Origin: Granulicella mallensis MP5ACTX8
Lineage (GTDB): Bacteria; Acidobacteriota; Terriglobia; Terriglobales; Acidobacteriaceae
Reading direction: 5' to 3'
Length of the DNA: 64,000 nucleotides
Assembly (NCBI RefSeq): GCF_000178955.2
Contig: NC_016631.1
Span: 3,224,001-3,288,000 of the forward strand
Made by a program: the position numbers and the translations under genes. Positions 33,287-41,530 of the stretch are shown piece by piece. Position 1 is the first letter of the stretch. Every line of letters begins with the position of its first letter. A model generated the notes under the pieces. It saw only the letters and a program-made list of their open reading frames with translations, did not search any database and had not been told where the DNA came from.

Positions 33287-34654
33287 ATGGGTATGACAAC
33301 TACTACAATCGATCAGTTCATCCAAGACCTCCGCGAAAACGTTGAGGGAAAAGTTTATGGTTCAGCTGATGAGTCTTTCGGATCTCTCGTCAAAGTCTGG
33401 AATGGAGCGATCAGTTCCAAGCCGTCTGCCTTAGTCCGCTGTGAAAGCGTATCTGACATTCAAGAAGTCGTTCTTCTCGCATCACACTATGGAATTCCCG
33501 TCTCTGTTCTCGGTGGTGGCCATGATTGGGCCGGACGAGCCTTTTGTGAGGGTGGAGTGGTGATTGATCTGCGATCTATGCGGGATGTTCGGCATGATCC
33601 AGCGAGCGAAATTGTCGAATCGCAGGGAGGAGCCACTATCGGCGATCTGCTTGCCGGGCTTCCTGATGACACCGTTATCGTCACCGGAACGGCCAAGCAG
33701 GTTGGACTGGCTGGTTTCACCATGGGCGGTGGTTACGGCCCTCTGAACGGGCAGTTCGGTCTGGCTTTGGATAATCTTGTTGAAGCGACTGTCGTCCTGG
33801 CAGATGGTTCAAGCGTCACGGCAAATGAATCGGATCATGCAGATCTTTTCTGGGCGATTCGTGGTGGCGGTGGAAACTTCGGAGTACTTGCTTCGCTTAA
33901 GACGAGAACACACCGCCTGAGTGAGGTTCAGGCTGCCTTTATCCTGTTTCCAATATCCGAAGCTAAGACGGCCCTGGGCCGCTATCAGGAGATACTGGAC
34001 AATGCTCCAGATGAATTGGGTTTGATGACCGGCTTCCTAACGGGCCAGGACGGAAAACCGATGCTCTTTATCGCGTCGCACTGGAGTGGGGACAAGACGC
34101 AGGGTGATGCCCTGCTGGGTCAGATAACAAGCCTGAAAGGCGCTATCACGGTCAGTCATGGATCTTCACGCTATGCCGATTCCATGGGTATCTTCGATCC
34201 ATTAGTTGTGAATGGCCGACATCATTACATTGAAACCCGCAACCTGGATCGTTTCAATGTTGAATCGATTGCCGCGCTTGTTGACGGGGCAGAACAGATG
34301 AGCTCTCCGTTCTCAGGGATTGTTATTCACGATTTTCACGGCAAAGCAACCCGCGTATCTCCGAATGCGACTGCATTTCCCTTGAGGAAGGCTCATTTGG
34401 TTGTGGAGATCGTCTCCGCCTGGGACAAAAGCTCGGAAGATCTGGATGCCAAACATCGCAACTGGGCTACAGCTCTCTCGCAAAATCTGGCGCCGCACTC
34501 TCTTTCCGGCGGCTATGTAAACCTTCTCACCGATCAAACGCGCGTTGAGCAATTCTATGGAGAGACGGCAACGCGCCTTCGCGAGGTCAAGCGCCACTAC
34601 GACCCGAACAATATGTTTAGGTCGGCACCTGGATCAATCTACCAGTCCGAATAA
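33287..34654 (+). CDS. FAD-binding oxidoreductase, berberine-bridge-enzyme (BBE) type
   Basis: A 455-residue flavoenzyme (an in-frame ATG also sits at 33293). The FAD-binding domain shows SALVRCESVSDIQEVVLLAS, SVLGGGHDWAGRAF (the His in GGHDW is the usual 8-alpha FAD attachment site), GGATIGDLL, GGYGPLNGQFGLALDNL and DLFWAIRGGGGNFGVL. The C-terminal BBE motif is VKRHYDPNNMFR. The second attachment site in bicovalent members is a Cys before the GG(x)G loop; none is visible here (TMGGGYGP), so FAD is probably singly linked. Such enzymes oxidise sugars or secondary metabolites. A 13-bp stem hairpin follows the stop. Confidence 0.88.
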   Translation: MGMTTTTIDQFIQDLRENVEGKVYGSADESFGSLVKVWNGAISSKPSALVRCESVSDIQEVVLLASHYGIPVSVLGGGHDWAGRAFCEGGVVIDLRSMRDVRHDPASEIVESQGGATIGDLLAGLPDDTVIVTGTAKQVGLAGFTMGGGYGPLNGQFGLALDNLVEATVVLADGSSVTANESDHADLFWAIRGGGGNFGVLASLKTRTHRLSEVQAAFILFPISEAKTALGRYQEILDNAPDELGLMTGFLTGQDGKPMLFIASHWSGDKTQGDALLGQITSLKGAITVSHGSSRYADSMGIFDPLVVNGRHHYIETRNLDRFNVESIAALVDGAEQMSSPFSGIVIHDFHGKATRVSPNATAFPLRKAHLVVEIVSAWDKSSEDLDAKHRNWATALSQNLAPHSLSGGYVNLLTDQTRVEQFYGETATRLREVKRHYDPNNMFRSAPGSIYQSE

Positions 34655-34672
34655 CTGCCATGGAAGTTGTTG

Positions 34673-34709
34673 CGGTAGATAGCTCCTATGTTATTTGAGC
34701 TATCTACCG
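34673..34709. terminator. Hairpin between convergent FAD oxidoreductase and AraC-type genes
   Basis: A perfect 13-bp stem (CGGTAGATAGCTC / GAGCTATCTACCG) closing an 11-nt loop, placed between two converging stop codons. It could end transcripts from both sides, though a U-run is lacking. Confidence 0.6.
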
Positions 34710-34725
34710 GACAGCTCGGTCATCG

Positions 34726-35574
34726 TTATCCAAGAAGGTTCGCGCGGTATCGGCTGGGTGTAACGCCTACTACTCTACGAAATATGCGGGACAGATGATG
34801 CTGATTGGCAAATCCGCTGCTCAATGCAATTTCAGTCAGCCCGAGGCGTCTATCCCGCATCATCGATTTAGCTCTCTTGGTGCGTAGCTCCAGGACGTAT
34901 TGGTATGGACTTTTGCCCGTGCTTTGACGGAAGCTGCGGATCAAATGCGAAGGGCTCATTCCAGTTTCGCGGGCAAGATCGTCAAGACGGATGGATTCAG
35001 TAAGGTTCGCTTGAATAAAGTCGATACAGCGCCGGAGTGTCGACGGTGCCAAGCCGCCTGTCAGGGATACCTTCAGGGGCAGCGTAGCTGAATATCTATT
35101 AACGAGATAGGACGATAACGCTGTAACCATGCTGTCGAGAAAAAGAGCTCCGGCCTGAAAACGATCTCGTCTTTGTTGCAGCAGGATGGTCGTCATCTGG
35201 AGTAGCGTCGCATCTTCCAGGATGTCGAAAGTCATCAGCTCTACCCTTTTGATTCCGCAGTCTTGCAGAACGGGTGCAAACAAATCCTCGTTGAGCGTTA
35301 TGTGCCCAAAGGCTGTCTCCTCTGCGAATTCAAAGACTCGTGAATCATTCATCCGGCAGATAGAGATGTTGCCAACAGGCGTATTCTTCGGATACTGAGC
35401 AGTAGGCTTTACCTGAACTGCTGAGGTCGGCTTCAACGTAATAGCCAGACTAATTTGCGAGGAGGCTGGAGTCTTCCATTCGCCAGCACTCACCGCAATC
35501 TCAGAGATCGTCACATTTGCGTCTCTATCCCTGAGACTATTCATCTTTGTTTCTGATGAATCGAGCATGTTCAT
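34726..35574 (-). CDS. AraC family transcriptional regulator
   Basis: A 282-residue regulator when started at the ATG at 35574, which has a CGGAG-like site; the frame is open back to 35643. The C-terminal ~100 residues hold two helix-turn-helices: RLDDLARETGMSPSHLIRSF with FRQSTGKSPYQYVLELRTKR, then LTEIALSSGFANQHHLSRIF followed by FRRVVGVTPSRYR. This is the AraC/XylS DNA-binding domain. The N-terminal ~170 residues have a beta-rich ligand domain (ALFLDSMVTALSSYLV) of the type seen in regulators of oxidoreductase genes. It lies between a BBE-type oxidase and a cyclase-like hydrolase. Confidence 0.9.
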   Translation of the reverse strand: MNMLDSSETKMNSLRDRDANVTISEIAVSAGEWKTPASSQISLAITLKPTSAVQVKPTAQYPKNTPVGNISICRMNDSRVFEFAEETAFGHITLNEDLFAPVLQDCGIKRVELMTFDILEDATLLQMTTILLQQRRDRFQAGALFLDSMVTALSSYLVNRYSATLPLKVSLTGGLAPSTLRRCIDFIQANLTESIRLDDLARETGMSPSHLIRSFRQSTGKSPYQYVLELRTKRAKSMMRDRRLGLTEIALSSGFANQHHLSRIFRRVVGVTPSRYRANLLG

Positions 35575-35858
35575 ACAGTGAAACTCCGTCAACTTGATGG
35601 CCGATGCACGCGTGTCGACCCACCCTCCTATTGGATGAAACAAATAAGGAGACGACTCTCTGGATCCAGCGGGCTACCGCGGAAATCTTTGGCATATCCA
35701 ACCAAACCCGAAGAGTCTGGACGGCAATCTACCATGTGGACCGCCGACGATTGCTTCTTGCCAGCACTCTCAAGAAACAACCCCTCCAGGGACAAATTAT
35801 TCCCCTCTTTATCGAGAGGTTGCTCGGTTTTCGTCGAGCGCCTCCCGTCCTATCTGCA
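35575..35858. other. Intergenic region upstream of the AraC-type gene
   Basis: No supported gene. It should include the promoter of the minus-strand AraC gene and lies upstream of the cyclase-like gene. Small frames cross it but none has a usable RBS or familiar motif. Confidence 0.3.
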
Positions 35859-35947
35859 GGAATGAAACCTCTCCGACAGGCCCTTGGCGAAAACACTTTT
35901 AGTGTGAGTCCGGAAATGAAACTTCTCGGCTAAACCCTTCAGCGAGA
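35859..35947. repeat. Imperfect direct repeat, two ~35-bp units, upstream of cyclase-like gene
   Basis: GGAATGAAACCTCTCCGACA (35859) and GGAAATGAAACTTCTCGGCT (35912) start two related units that continue into CCCTT.(A)GCGA(G)AA. The AATGAAAC cores are 54 bp apart. A small ACACTTTTAGTGT hairpin lies between them. AraC-type proteins bind direct repeats, so an operator role is conceivable, but a decayed interspersed repeat is equally possible. Confidence 0.4.
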
Positions 35948-36008
35948 ATCGCCCTCTCATGGCGATTTCAGATACATCGCAGATCAGCTGCGCGTGTAAA
36001 AAAACTAC

Positions 36009-36998
36009 ATGGAAAAGATCGATACAAATACGACCGCCCCCGTTGACGACCGAGGCATGGCGCGCCTGCTGGGAAGCGATACGTGGACACGTTGTGCACC
36101 ATTGCTCACAGACGCTGGAGCTCAATGCTACGAGTTGTCACACATCCTCAGCGACACGATGCCTTCATCGCCCTTCGCTCAGGAATTGAAAGTTGCGGCA
36201 AGTCCTACGACGGGAATCCCGGGAACCCGGCATGTTGGAAATAAAGAGATGCTGACGGGCGATTTTACTCAGCAGGGCACGCATTTAGATGCACTCGGAC
36301 ATTTTGGGGTATTGCCGGAGGTGTGGGCCGGGCTAGAGCCACTGCCCCTCGCTGACGCAACTTATCATGGCGGGCTGACGCAGGCTGAGGTGAAGCCGGT
36401 GCCTGAGAAACGGTTGGCCCGTTTGGGCGTTGAAAACGTACCTCCAATCTTTACCACCGCGATCCTTCTCGATGCAGAGCGGGAATTCGGCGCGGGTGCT
36501 CCTCTATCTGCGGGCTTCTCGATTGATGCCGAGCACATTGAGACGATGTTGCGCGCTCAAGGCCTCGCGCAACGGGGAATACGTCCCGGAGACGTTGTCT
36601 ATATCCATACCGGCTGGGGTAAATTCTGGGAGGACCCTGTCGCTGAAAACTCGGATTATTATCGGAAAGGCCCTGGACTGGGGTTCTCCGGCGCCGAGTA
36701 TCTTGCCAGCAAGAATGTCGTGTTGGTCGGGCTGGACAATCCCTTTACCGATCCAGTGAATGGCGGCCAACTGAGTGGTCTCGCGTCGCCACCTGCGGAT
36801 ATGCCTGAAGGTCTTCCCTTTGGAACACATCATTTCAATCTGGTGAAAGCGGGCGTTTTGCAGATGCAAAATATGCGACTTCATGAGCTCGCTCGAGATC
36901 GTGTGTGGATATCCTGTACCGTTATACTTCCTCTCCGCTTAGAAGGTTGTTCTGGATCCCCTGTCCGGCCCATTTCCATCGGAAAGCCGTCACTCTAG
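36009..36998 (+). CDS. Cyclase family protein (kynurenine-formamidase-like metal hydrolase)
   Basis: A 329-residue protein of the cyclase/KynB-like fold. The metal-binding signature is DFTQQGTHLDALGHFGV (HxDxxxH). Also present are ELSHILSDTMPSSPF, a GIRPGDVVYIHTGWGKFW strand-loop and GLDNPFTD. Longer members of this family (about 300-330 residues) hydrolyse or lactonise small metabolites. The N-terminal ~35 residues are an extension over short KynB. It begins 90 bp downstream of a direct-repeat element and 434 bp from the divergent AraC-type gene. Co-regulation by that regulator is a reasonable guess. Confidence 0.85.
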   Translation: MEKIDTNTTAPVDDRGMARLLGSDTWTRCAPLLTDAGAQCYELSHILSDTMPSSPFAQELKVAASPTTGIPGTRHVGNKEMLTGDFTQQGTHLDALGHFGVLPEVWAGLEPLPLADATYHGGLTQAEVKPVPEKRLARLGVENVPPIFTTAILLDAEREFGAGAPLSAGFSIDAEHIETMLRAQGLAQRGIRPGDVVYIHTGWGKFWEDPVAENSDYYRKGPGLGFSGAEYLASKNVVLVGLDNPFTDPVNGGQLSGLASPPADMPEGLPFGTHHFNLVKAGVLQMQNMRLHELARDRVWISCTVILPLRLEGCSGSPVRPISIGKPSL

Positions 36999-37081
36999 TT
37001 GGCAGATGATTAGTCTCCTGTACTCAAAAGCACAGGACTATTTTCAGCCTGGTTGTTGTGGCAATCTGGTGAGGAGGGAAC

Positions 37082-37693
37082 ATGTCGAAGCTAACGAATG
37101 ATGTTAAGTGTGAAGTCATCAAGCGGGTAAATCATCCTGGACAATCGGTTGCACACCGCTTCGATCACCTAGAGCGTGTCATGCGGAACGCCCGTAAGAT
37201 TGCTGCAACCATCGAAGGAGTGGATTACGAGATTCTCGAGCTCGCTGTGCTCTTACACGATGTTGACCAACCGGCTGGAAGGAAAGCTGAACATGTGGAA
37301 TTGAGCTTGCGAGCTGCAGAGGAAATTCTGCGGCAAGCAGGTTGTCCTAGTGATCGGGCAAACGCAGTTCTCGCGGTGATTGCTGAACATTCCACGGAGC
37401 ATGTCCGTACTGTCAAGCCATCTACAGATGAAGCAAGAATTCTGTTTGACGCCGATAAAGTCGATGGCCTGGCGGCGATGGGTATCGCTCGTGTCTTTTC
37501 ACTATTCGGACAGATGGGATTCGCACCTTCTGACGCAATACGGTGGTATAGGAACAAGATTGAAGTTGCTTTGGAATATATACAGACCGACGAAGGACGC
37601 AGACTTGTTCTGTTGAGATTGCCCTACGTCCAACAATTTCTCTCTGAAATGGAATTAGAAGCTGGAGCAGGCGCGGATATTTGGGAGTCGTGA
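37082..37693 (+). CDS. HD domain protein (predicted metal-dependent phosphohydrolase)
   Basis: A 203-residue HD-superfamily protein. Metal-ligand residues are in HRFDHLERVMRNARKIA (first His), LAVLLHDVDQPAG (the HD dyad), AVIAEHSTEH and ARILFDADKVDGLAAMG (the last Asp). This spacing is typical of stand-alone YedJ-like HD phosphohydrolases acting on nucleotides. A GAGGAGGG site precedes the ATG. By eye the gene is AT-richer than the housekeeping region after 49 kb, in keeping with an accessory origin. Substrate unknown. Confidence 0.87.
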   Translation: MSKLTNDVKCEVIKRVNHPGQSVAHRFDHLERVMRNARKIAATIEGVDYEILELAVLLHDVDQPAGRKAEHVELSLRAAEEILRQAGCPSDRANAVLAVIAEHSTEHVRTVKPSTDEARILFDADKVDGLAAMGIARVFSLFGQMGFAPSDAIRWYRNKIEVALEYIQTDEGRRLVLLRLPYVQQFLSEMELEAGAGADIWES

Positions 37694-37809
37694 TTCAAGA
37701 ATAGTTGCGCCTCATGTAACAAGGCTTATGCTATGCCAGTTTCAAAATGCGAATAAGTTGAGAGGCCCCCAGGGCAGAAGATCTCAACCAGGTAATCCTG
37801 GTCGGTAAG

Positions 37810-39399
37810 CTATTCCATCACCACGACCAAGGTGCGTTGAAGATCGTCATCTGCTACGGGCGCGGTGTCGACGGAACGAACAAGAATATATGTCAGAAGT
37901 CCGGTGAGAGTAGCCACTGCGGCTGCAACCAGGCTTGCCGCAGCAAATCCTCCCGAGAACGCTGCCCATCCAGCAGCGTGAACCTGCGCCTGAAGTCTTG
38001 CGGGAACGTCGGTCATCACGCCTGTCAGGTCGCCTGAGGCGACCTGCTTCGCGGCACGGGCCGCAAACTTTGGCTCAAGTCCGAGAGTTACGCCTGCGCT
38101 AATGAATTGGCGCGAAACAACCCGAGCCAGCACCGCGCCAAGCCCTGCAACCCCTAACAACAGGCCGACAAACCGAGTGGTCGATGCCAATCCCGATGCC
38201 ATTCCGGCACGCTGCGCGGGAACCGCGCCTTGCATGACTTTGGCGGTCTCACTATTCAGGAGGCCGGCGCCCACTCCCGCCACCAGCATGCCGACGAGAA
38301 AGACGGGGTAGCTCATCCCAACGTGAGCGAAGCCATAAAGAAGGAGGTTGCCAAGCACAGTCGTCATGAGACCAAAGGTGAGAAGCGCGCGACCCGAATA
38401 GCTCTTCGCCAACCGGCCACCGAGACGCGGAGTCAGAAACATGGGCAGCGCAAACGGGATCATCGCAAGACCCGCCTTGGCGGGCGCGAATCCATAGGCG
38501 TTTTGCAGGTACATTGGCAGGTAGAAAATCATTACCTGAGCGCCACCGGCATATCCCAACATCGCAAAGGCCGATCCCAGAAAGGTCGGCTGGGCAAAAA
38601 GCGCGAGGTCTACCATCGGACGCGTTTGGCGGACCTCCACGACGACGAATGCGATGAACAAGCCCGTAGCCGTAACGAAGCGCCAGATGATGGCGGAGTT
38701 TCCCCATCCAACGCTGTTCCCGTCGATCAGCGCCCAGATCAGCAGAAACAACCCTGAGCTCAAAGTCAAGATACCCGCAATGTCGAGATTCTTGGCCTCA
38801 TGATCGCGCGACTCCTCCACGATCACAACAGAGGTTACAAAAAGCACAGCACAGAGAGGAAGGTTTACCAGAAAGGTCCAGCGCCATCCGAGGAAGCCGG
38901 TGATCGCTCCGCCGATGATCGGTCCGCTCGTGATAGCAATACCAATGCAAGCACCCCAGAAGGCATAAGCTTTTGCCCGCGCCTGTCCTACATAGGCATG
39001 ATTGATGACTGCAAGGGCCGCAGTCAGCAGAAGGCTGGCGCCAATGCCCTGCAAGGCTCTTGCCAGATTGAGCATCAGTGCAGAGTGCGTCAACCCGCAG
39101 AGCCCTGACGCGAAAGCAAAGATAGCCAGGCCGACAAGCATCGTGCGCTTCCTGCCATGGCGGTCCGCATAAGAGCCTGCGGCCAGCAATAGCGCGGCAA
39201 AGGGGAGCACATAGGCGCTCACAACCCATTCGATATCCGTGAAGGAAGCGCCAAGAGATCTCGCGATTGTAGGCAGCGATACCGCGACGATATTGGCGTC
39301 GAGCATGATCAGAGAACAGACGAGAGAGGTCGTCAACAGGATCACGAATTTGCGCTGTTCCGAAGACGTCGAATTCGATATTCGAGAAGGTTTGGTCAT
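37810..39399 (-). CDS. MFS multidrug transporter, DHA2 (EmrB/QacA) family
   Basis: A 529-residue, 14-helix major facilitator. The start at 39399 has GGAGG 8 bases upstream and gives MTKPSRI. Helix 1 carries LIMLDANIVAVSLPTIARSL, the DHA2 motif D1, and SYADRHGRKRTMLVG is motif A. IGAAITSGPIIGG-like motif C is seen as IGIAITSGPIIGGAITGFLG. The protein is a proton-driven drug or metabolite exporter. It is 13 bp downstream of a MarR-type gene on the same strand, the usual arrangement of a regulated efflux operon. Confidence 0.92.
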   Translation of the reverse strand: MTKPSRISNSTSSEQRKFVILLTTSLVCSLIMLDANIVAVSLPTIARSLGASFTDIEWVVSAYVLPFAALLLAAGSYADRHGRKRTMLVGLAIFAFASGLCGLTHSALMLNLARALQGIGASLLLTAALAVINHAYVGQARAKAYAFWGACIGIAITSGPIIGGAITGFLGWRWTFLVNLPLCAVLFVTSVVIVEESRDHEAKNLDIAGILTLSSGLFLLIWALIDGNSVGWGNSAIIWRFVTATGLFIAFVVVEVRQTRPMVDLALFAQPTFLGSAFAMLGYAGGAQVMIFYLPMYLQNAYGFAPAKAGLAMIPFALPMFLTPRLGGRLAKSYSGRALLTFGLMTTVLGNLLLYGFAHVGMSYPVFLVGMLVAGVGAGLLNSETAKVMQGAVPAQRAGMASGLASTTRFVGLLLGVAGLGAVLARVVSRQFISAGVTLGLEPKFAARAAKQVASGDLTGVMTDVPARLQAQVHAAGWAAFSGGFAAASLVAAAVATLTGLLTYILVRSVDTAPVADDDLQRTLVVVME

Positions 39400-39412
39400 A
39401 GCGGAGTCCTCC

Positions 39413-39913
39413 CTAGCGAGTAACAGGGTTGGGGGTTGGCGAAGTAAGAGTTGCATCGGCCGCAATGCCAAGCAAAATGCCACGAAGCTCAGCCGCTTTC
39501 GCAATCCCAAAGTTTGTCTCGAAGAGGACCTGGGCAGAGTGCCACAGCTTATTTGATTCGGCGAACGCGGCCCGGCCCTTCCGTGTCAGCACGACATATT
39601 TCCGACGCCGGTCCGTCTCAGCAGCTTCCAATGAGACGAGCTGATCTCGTTCAAGAGGGCGCAGGTTGTGCCCAAGCGTCGAGCGGTCCATCACGAGCGC
39701 ATCAGCAAGTTCACGCATTGTCGGCGGCTTTTCTCCTAGACGACGGATCTCCGAGAGGATGGAATACTGTGTGGACTTCAGCCCAGAAGGCGCGAGAACA
39801 CTGTCATATAAGTGCGAAAGACGTCGGGATGCCTTGCGCAACGCAGTACAGTTGCAGTGATTCTGGGTATCGATAGAAGTTGGCGGCGAAAGGATGTCCT
39901 GAGTTCGGGGCAT
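39413..39913 (-). CDS. MarR family transcriptional regulator of the efflux operon
   Basis: A 166-residue winged-helix regulator. CTALRKASRRLSHLYDSVL forms the dimer helix, LKSTQYSILSEI the start of the DNA-binding lobe, PTMRELADALVMDRSTLGHN the recognition helix-turn-helix, and RRRKYVVLTRKGRAAF the wing. N-terminal NHCNCTAL has a Cys pair that could sense oxidants. It is the first gene of a two-gene operon with the DHA2 exporter. A TATAAT box lies 10-15 bp upstream of the ATG and no Shine-Dalgarno is seen, so the leader is very short or absent. Confidence 0.9.
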   Translation of the reverse strand: MPRTQDILSPPTSIDTQNHCNCTALRKASRRLSHLYDSVLAPSGLKSTQYSILSEIRRLGEKPPTMRELADALVMDRSTLGHNLRPLERDQLVSLEAAETDRRRKYVVLTRKGRAAFAESNKLWHSAQVLFETNFGIAKAAELRGILLGIAADATLTSPTPNPVTR

Positions 39914-39941
39914 ATACCCCTAATTATACAGGTACGTGCCC
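39908..39941 (-). promoter_or_regulatory. MarR-exporter operon promoter with overlapping inverted repeat
   Basis: On the minus strand TATAAT occupies 39928-39923. It is bracketed by an inverted repeat, GGGCATATACC (39908-39918) against GGTACGTGCCC (39931-39941), matching at 9 of 11 pairs, that overlaps the first codons. That position suits an autorepressor site. No good -35 is visible. Confidence 0.5.
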
Positions 39942-40055
39942 GGCTTGATTTGCGCCAATTCCCTGCTCTCCGGAGATTGATCGTAGAAGTTCGGGAGACA
40001 CTTCTTTGGTGGCCTTCGCGAGAGCTTCCAGGCCTCACTTAGATGTCATATGTCA

Positions 40056-40170
40056 TAGAGCAGAATCCCTACCACTGTCCCCCGGAAAGAGCTTAGGAGT
40101 AACGCTTTTCTTGGGGAAAAGCGCCGTCTAAAGGATTGCCTTTGGGCATACCTATAGGGATTCTGCTCTA
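40056..40170. repeat. 115-bp MITE-like element with perfect 16-bp terminal inverted repeats
   Basis: TAGAGCAGAATCCCTA (40056-40071) and its exact reverse complement (40155-40170) enclose 83 bp with no coding capacity. The interior includes a GCTTTTCTTGGGGAAAAGC hairpin. It lies in the 421-bp gap between the MarR-type gene and the SYLF gene. The arms start with TAGAGCA, as do the 45-bp repeats at 19241 and 41460. No clear target-site duplication is seen. Confidence 0.65.
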
Positions 40171-40334
40171 GCCCTTCTCGTCAGCAGAGCCTTGACATTT
40201 TGATCGGCAGGTATATCGTGGTTACTTAATTGTTCGACCTTTCGGCTAATTGTTCTGCGTTTTGGAAGCGGAAGGAGTGTTCTGCGTGACCAACAATCTG
40301 CAGGTGACAGGCGCGACGCCGAAGGAGACGTAAC

Positions 40335-41027
40335 ATGAAAGCCAGATATGTTATTGCTGTTTTGCTTTGTGCACTTTCACCGTTGAGCCTTTCGGCGGCG
40401 GACAACTCGAACCTGAATGCCCGTATCAAGGACGCCACCGATGTCATTCGCCAAATCATGATGACTCCGGATAAATCGATTCCCAACAGCATCGCCCGCC
40501 AGGCAACGTGCGTTGGCGTCATCCCGAGCGTGAAGAAGGCAGCTTTTATCGTAGGCGGCTCATACGGGCAGGGCGTCGTCACTTGCCGGACACGCAAAGG
40601 CTGGAGCGCTCCCGTCTTCATCCGGCTGGCAGGCGGCAGCGTAGGGTTCCAGATTGGCGGCCAGGCGACGGATCTTGTCCTGGTCGCAGTTAATGACAAA
40701 GGCTTTCAGGACCTGTTGCGGTCCAAGTTCAAGATCGGCGCAGATGCGGCCGCCGCTGCCGGTCCGGTCGGACGGAATACTGCCGCAGCGACCGATCTGA
40801 GGCTTAATGCGGAGCTCCTGACGTATTCGCGCTCCAAGGGGCTCTTCGCCGGGATCGACCTCAATGGAGCCGTGGTTTCACAGAACAACGACGATACGAA
40901 TGCCTTCTATGGGGGCACGGTGGAAAATTTTGACAAAGTGCTGCATGGATCTGTGCCCGTCCCGGCGGCAGCTCAACCGTTCGTGCGTGCGATCGGCAAG
41001 TACTTCGTGGCGGCCCACGCCAACTGA
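40335..41027 (+). CDS. SYLF (YSC84-like) lipid-binding domain protein, exported
   Basis: A 230-residue protein with signal peptide ~1-21 (VIAVLLCALSPLSLSAAD). The SYLF domain follows: RIKDATDVIRQIM, IARQATCVGVIPSVKKAAFI, VGGSYGQGVVTCRTRKGW, SVGFQIGGQATDLVLVAVND, then the Ysc84 end GPVGRNTAAATDLRLNAELL and YSRSKGLFAGIDLNGAVVSQ. SYLF proteins bind phosphoinositide-like lipids in eukaryotes; bacterial exported forms are of unknown role and common in Acidobacteria. GAAGGAG lies just upstream of the ATG. It appears monocistronic. Confidence 0.88.
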   Translation: MKARYVIAVLLCALSPLSLSAADNSNLNARIKDATDVIRQIMMTPDKSIPNSIARQATCVGVIPSVKKAAFIVGGSYGQGVVTCRTRKGWSAPVFIRLAGGSVGFQIGGQATDLVLVAVNDKGFQDLLRSKFKIGADAAAAAGPVGRNTAAATDLRLNAELLTYSRSKGLFAGIDLNGAVVSQNNDDTNAFYGGTVENFDKVLHGSVPVPAAAQPFVRAIGKYFVAAHAN

Positions 41028-41231
41028 GCAGCCCTTCTGCAAGGCATTGCCTTCCAGTCTGCGCGAATGGATCGACCTCCGTTGCCGGGAGGATATTTAA
41101 TATCATCGAGCGATACCTTGTGGCTTCACCTATACGGTGAAAACATCGCCGCTCCAGAGGAATCACTTCCGGCAATGTGTCGGGTACACGACAGACAAAT
41201 AGTGCGGACGTTTCTTAATATACCGACTCCT

Positions 41232-41462
41232 ATGGCTCCCACTGATCACTTCGTATATCGAACTAATGCTGACGGCTCGCACGATTCTATATGCGTCAAA
41301 TGTTTTGCCACGGTCGCCACATGCTTGTCCGAAGCAGAGCTGGAAAGAGGGGAGCGCATCCATGTCTGTTACGTCACAGAGACCTATCTGGAATCTCCAA
41401 ACGTCGCCCGTTTCGGGGCGCATCGTTACTCGCTCACCGAAAAGCGCGTTTCACACCTTTAG
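41232..41462 (+). CDS. Small hypothetical protein with CxxC...HxC zinc-knuckle-like motif
   Basis: 76 residues if started at the ATG at 41232; the frame is open back to 41067. Cysteines are arranged C21-V-K-C24 ... H44-V-C46, with C31 between, in the context YRTNADGSHDSICVKCF and ERGERIHVC. This resembles short acidobacterial proteins of the 'DGT(Y)DAIC..CFxTVA' type that I have seen only as hypothetical. The motif suggests zinc or another metal. Its TAG stop codon is also the first triplet of a repeated 45-bp element (41460-41504). Confidence 0.5.
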   Translation: MAPTDHFVYRTNADGSHDSICVKCFATVATCLSEAELERGERIHVCYVTETYLESPNVARFGAHRYSLTEKRVSHL

Positions 41463-41504
41463 AGCAAATCTCCTGTTGCTGGGTAGTTGAATCGGGCGTG
41501 CAGT
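41460..41504. repeat. 45-bp interspersed repeat, copy B
   Basis: Second copy of the repeat at 19241-19285 (41 of 45 identical, differences clustered at the centre). Its first three bases form the stop codon of the small CxxC protein. Confidence 0.65.
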
Positions 41505-41530
41505 CGCTATACACCTACAGGAAATTTGCT

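Noticed and set aside
35604-35933. Open frame of 109 codons upstream of the cyclase-like gene
   Set aside because: No RBS, no recognisable family, and it overlaps the direct repeat.
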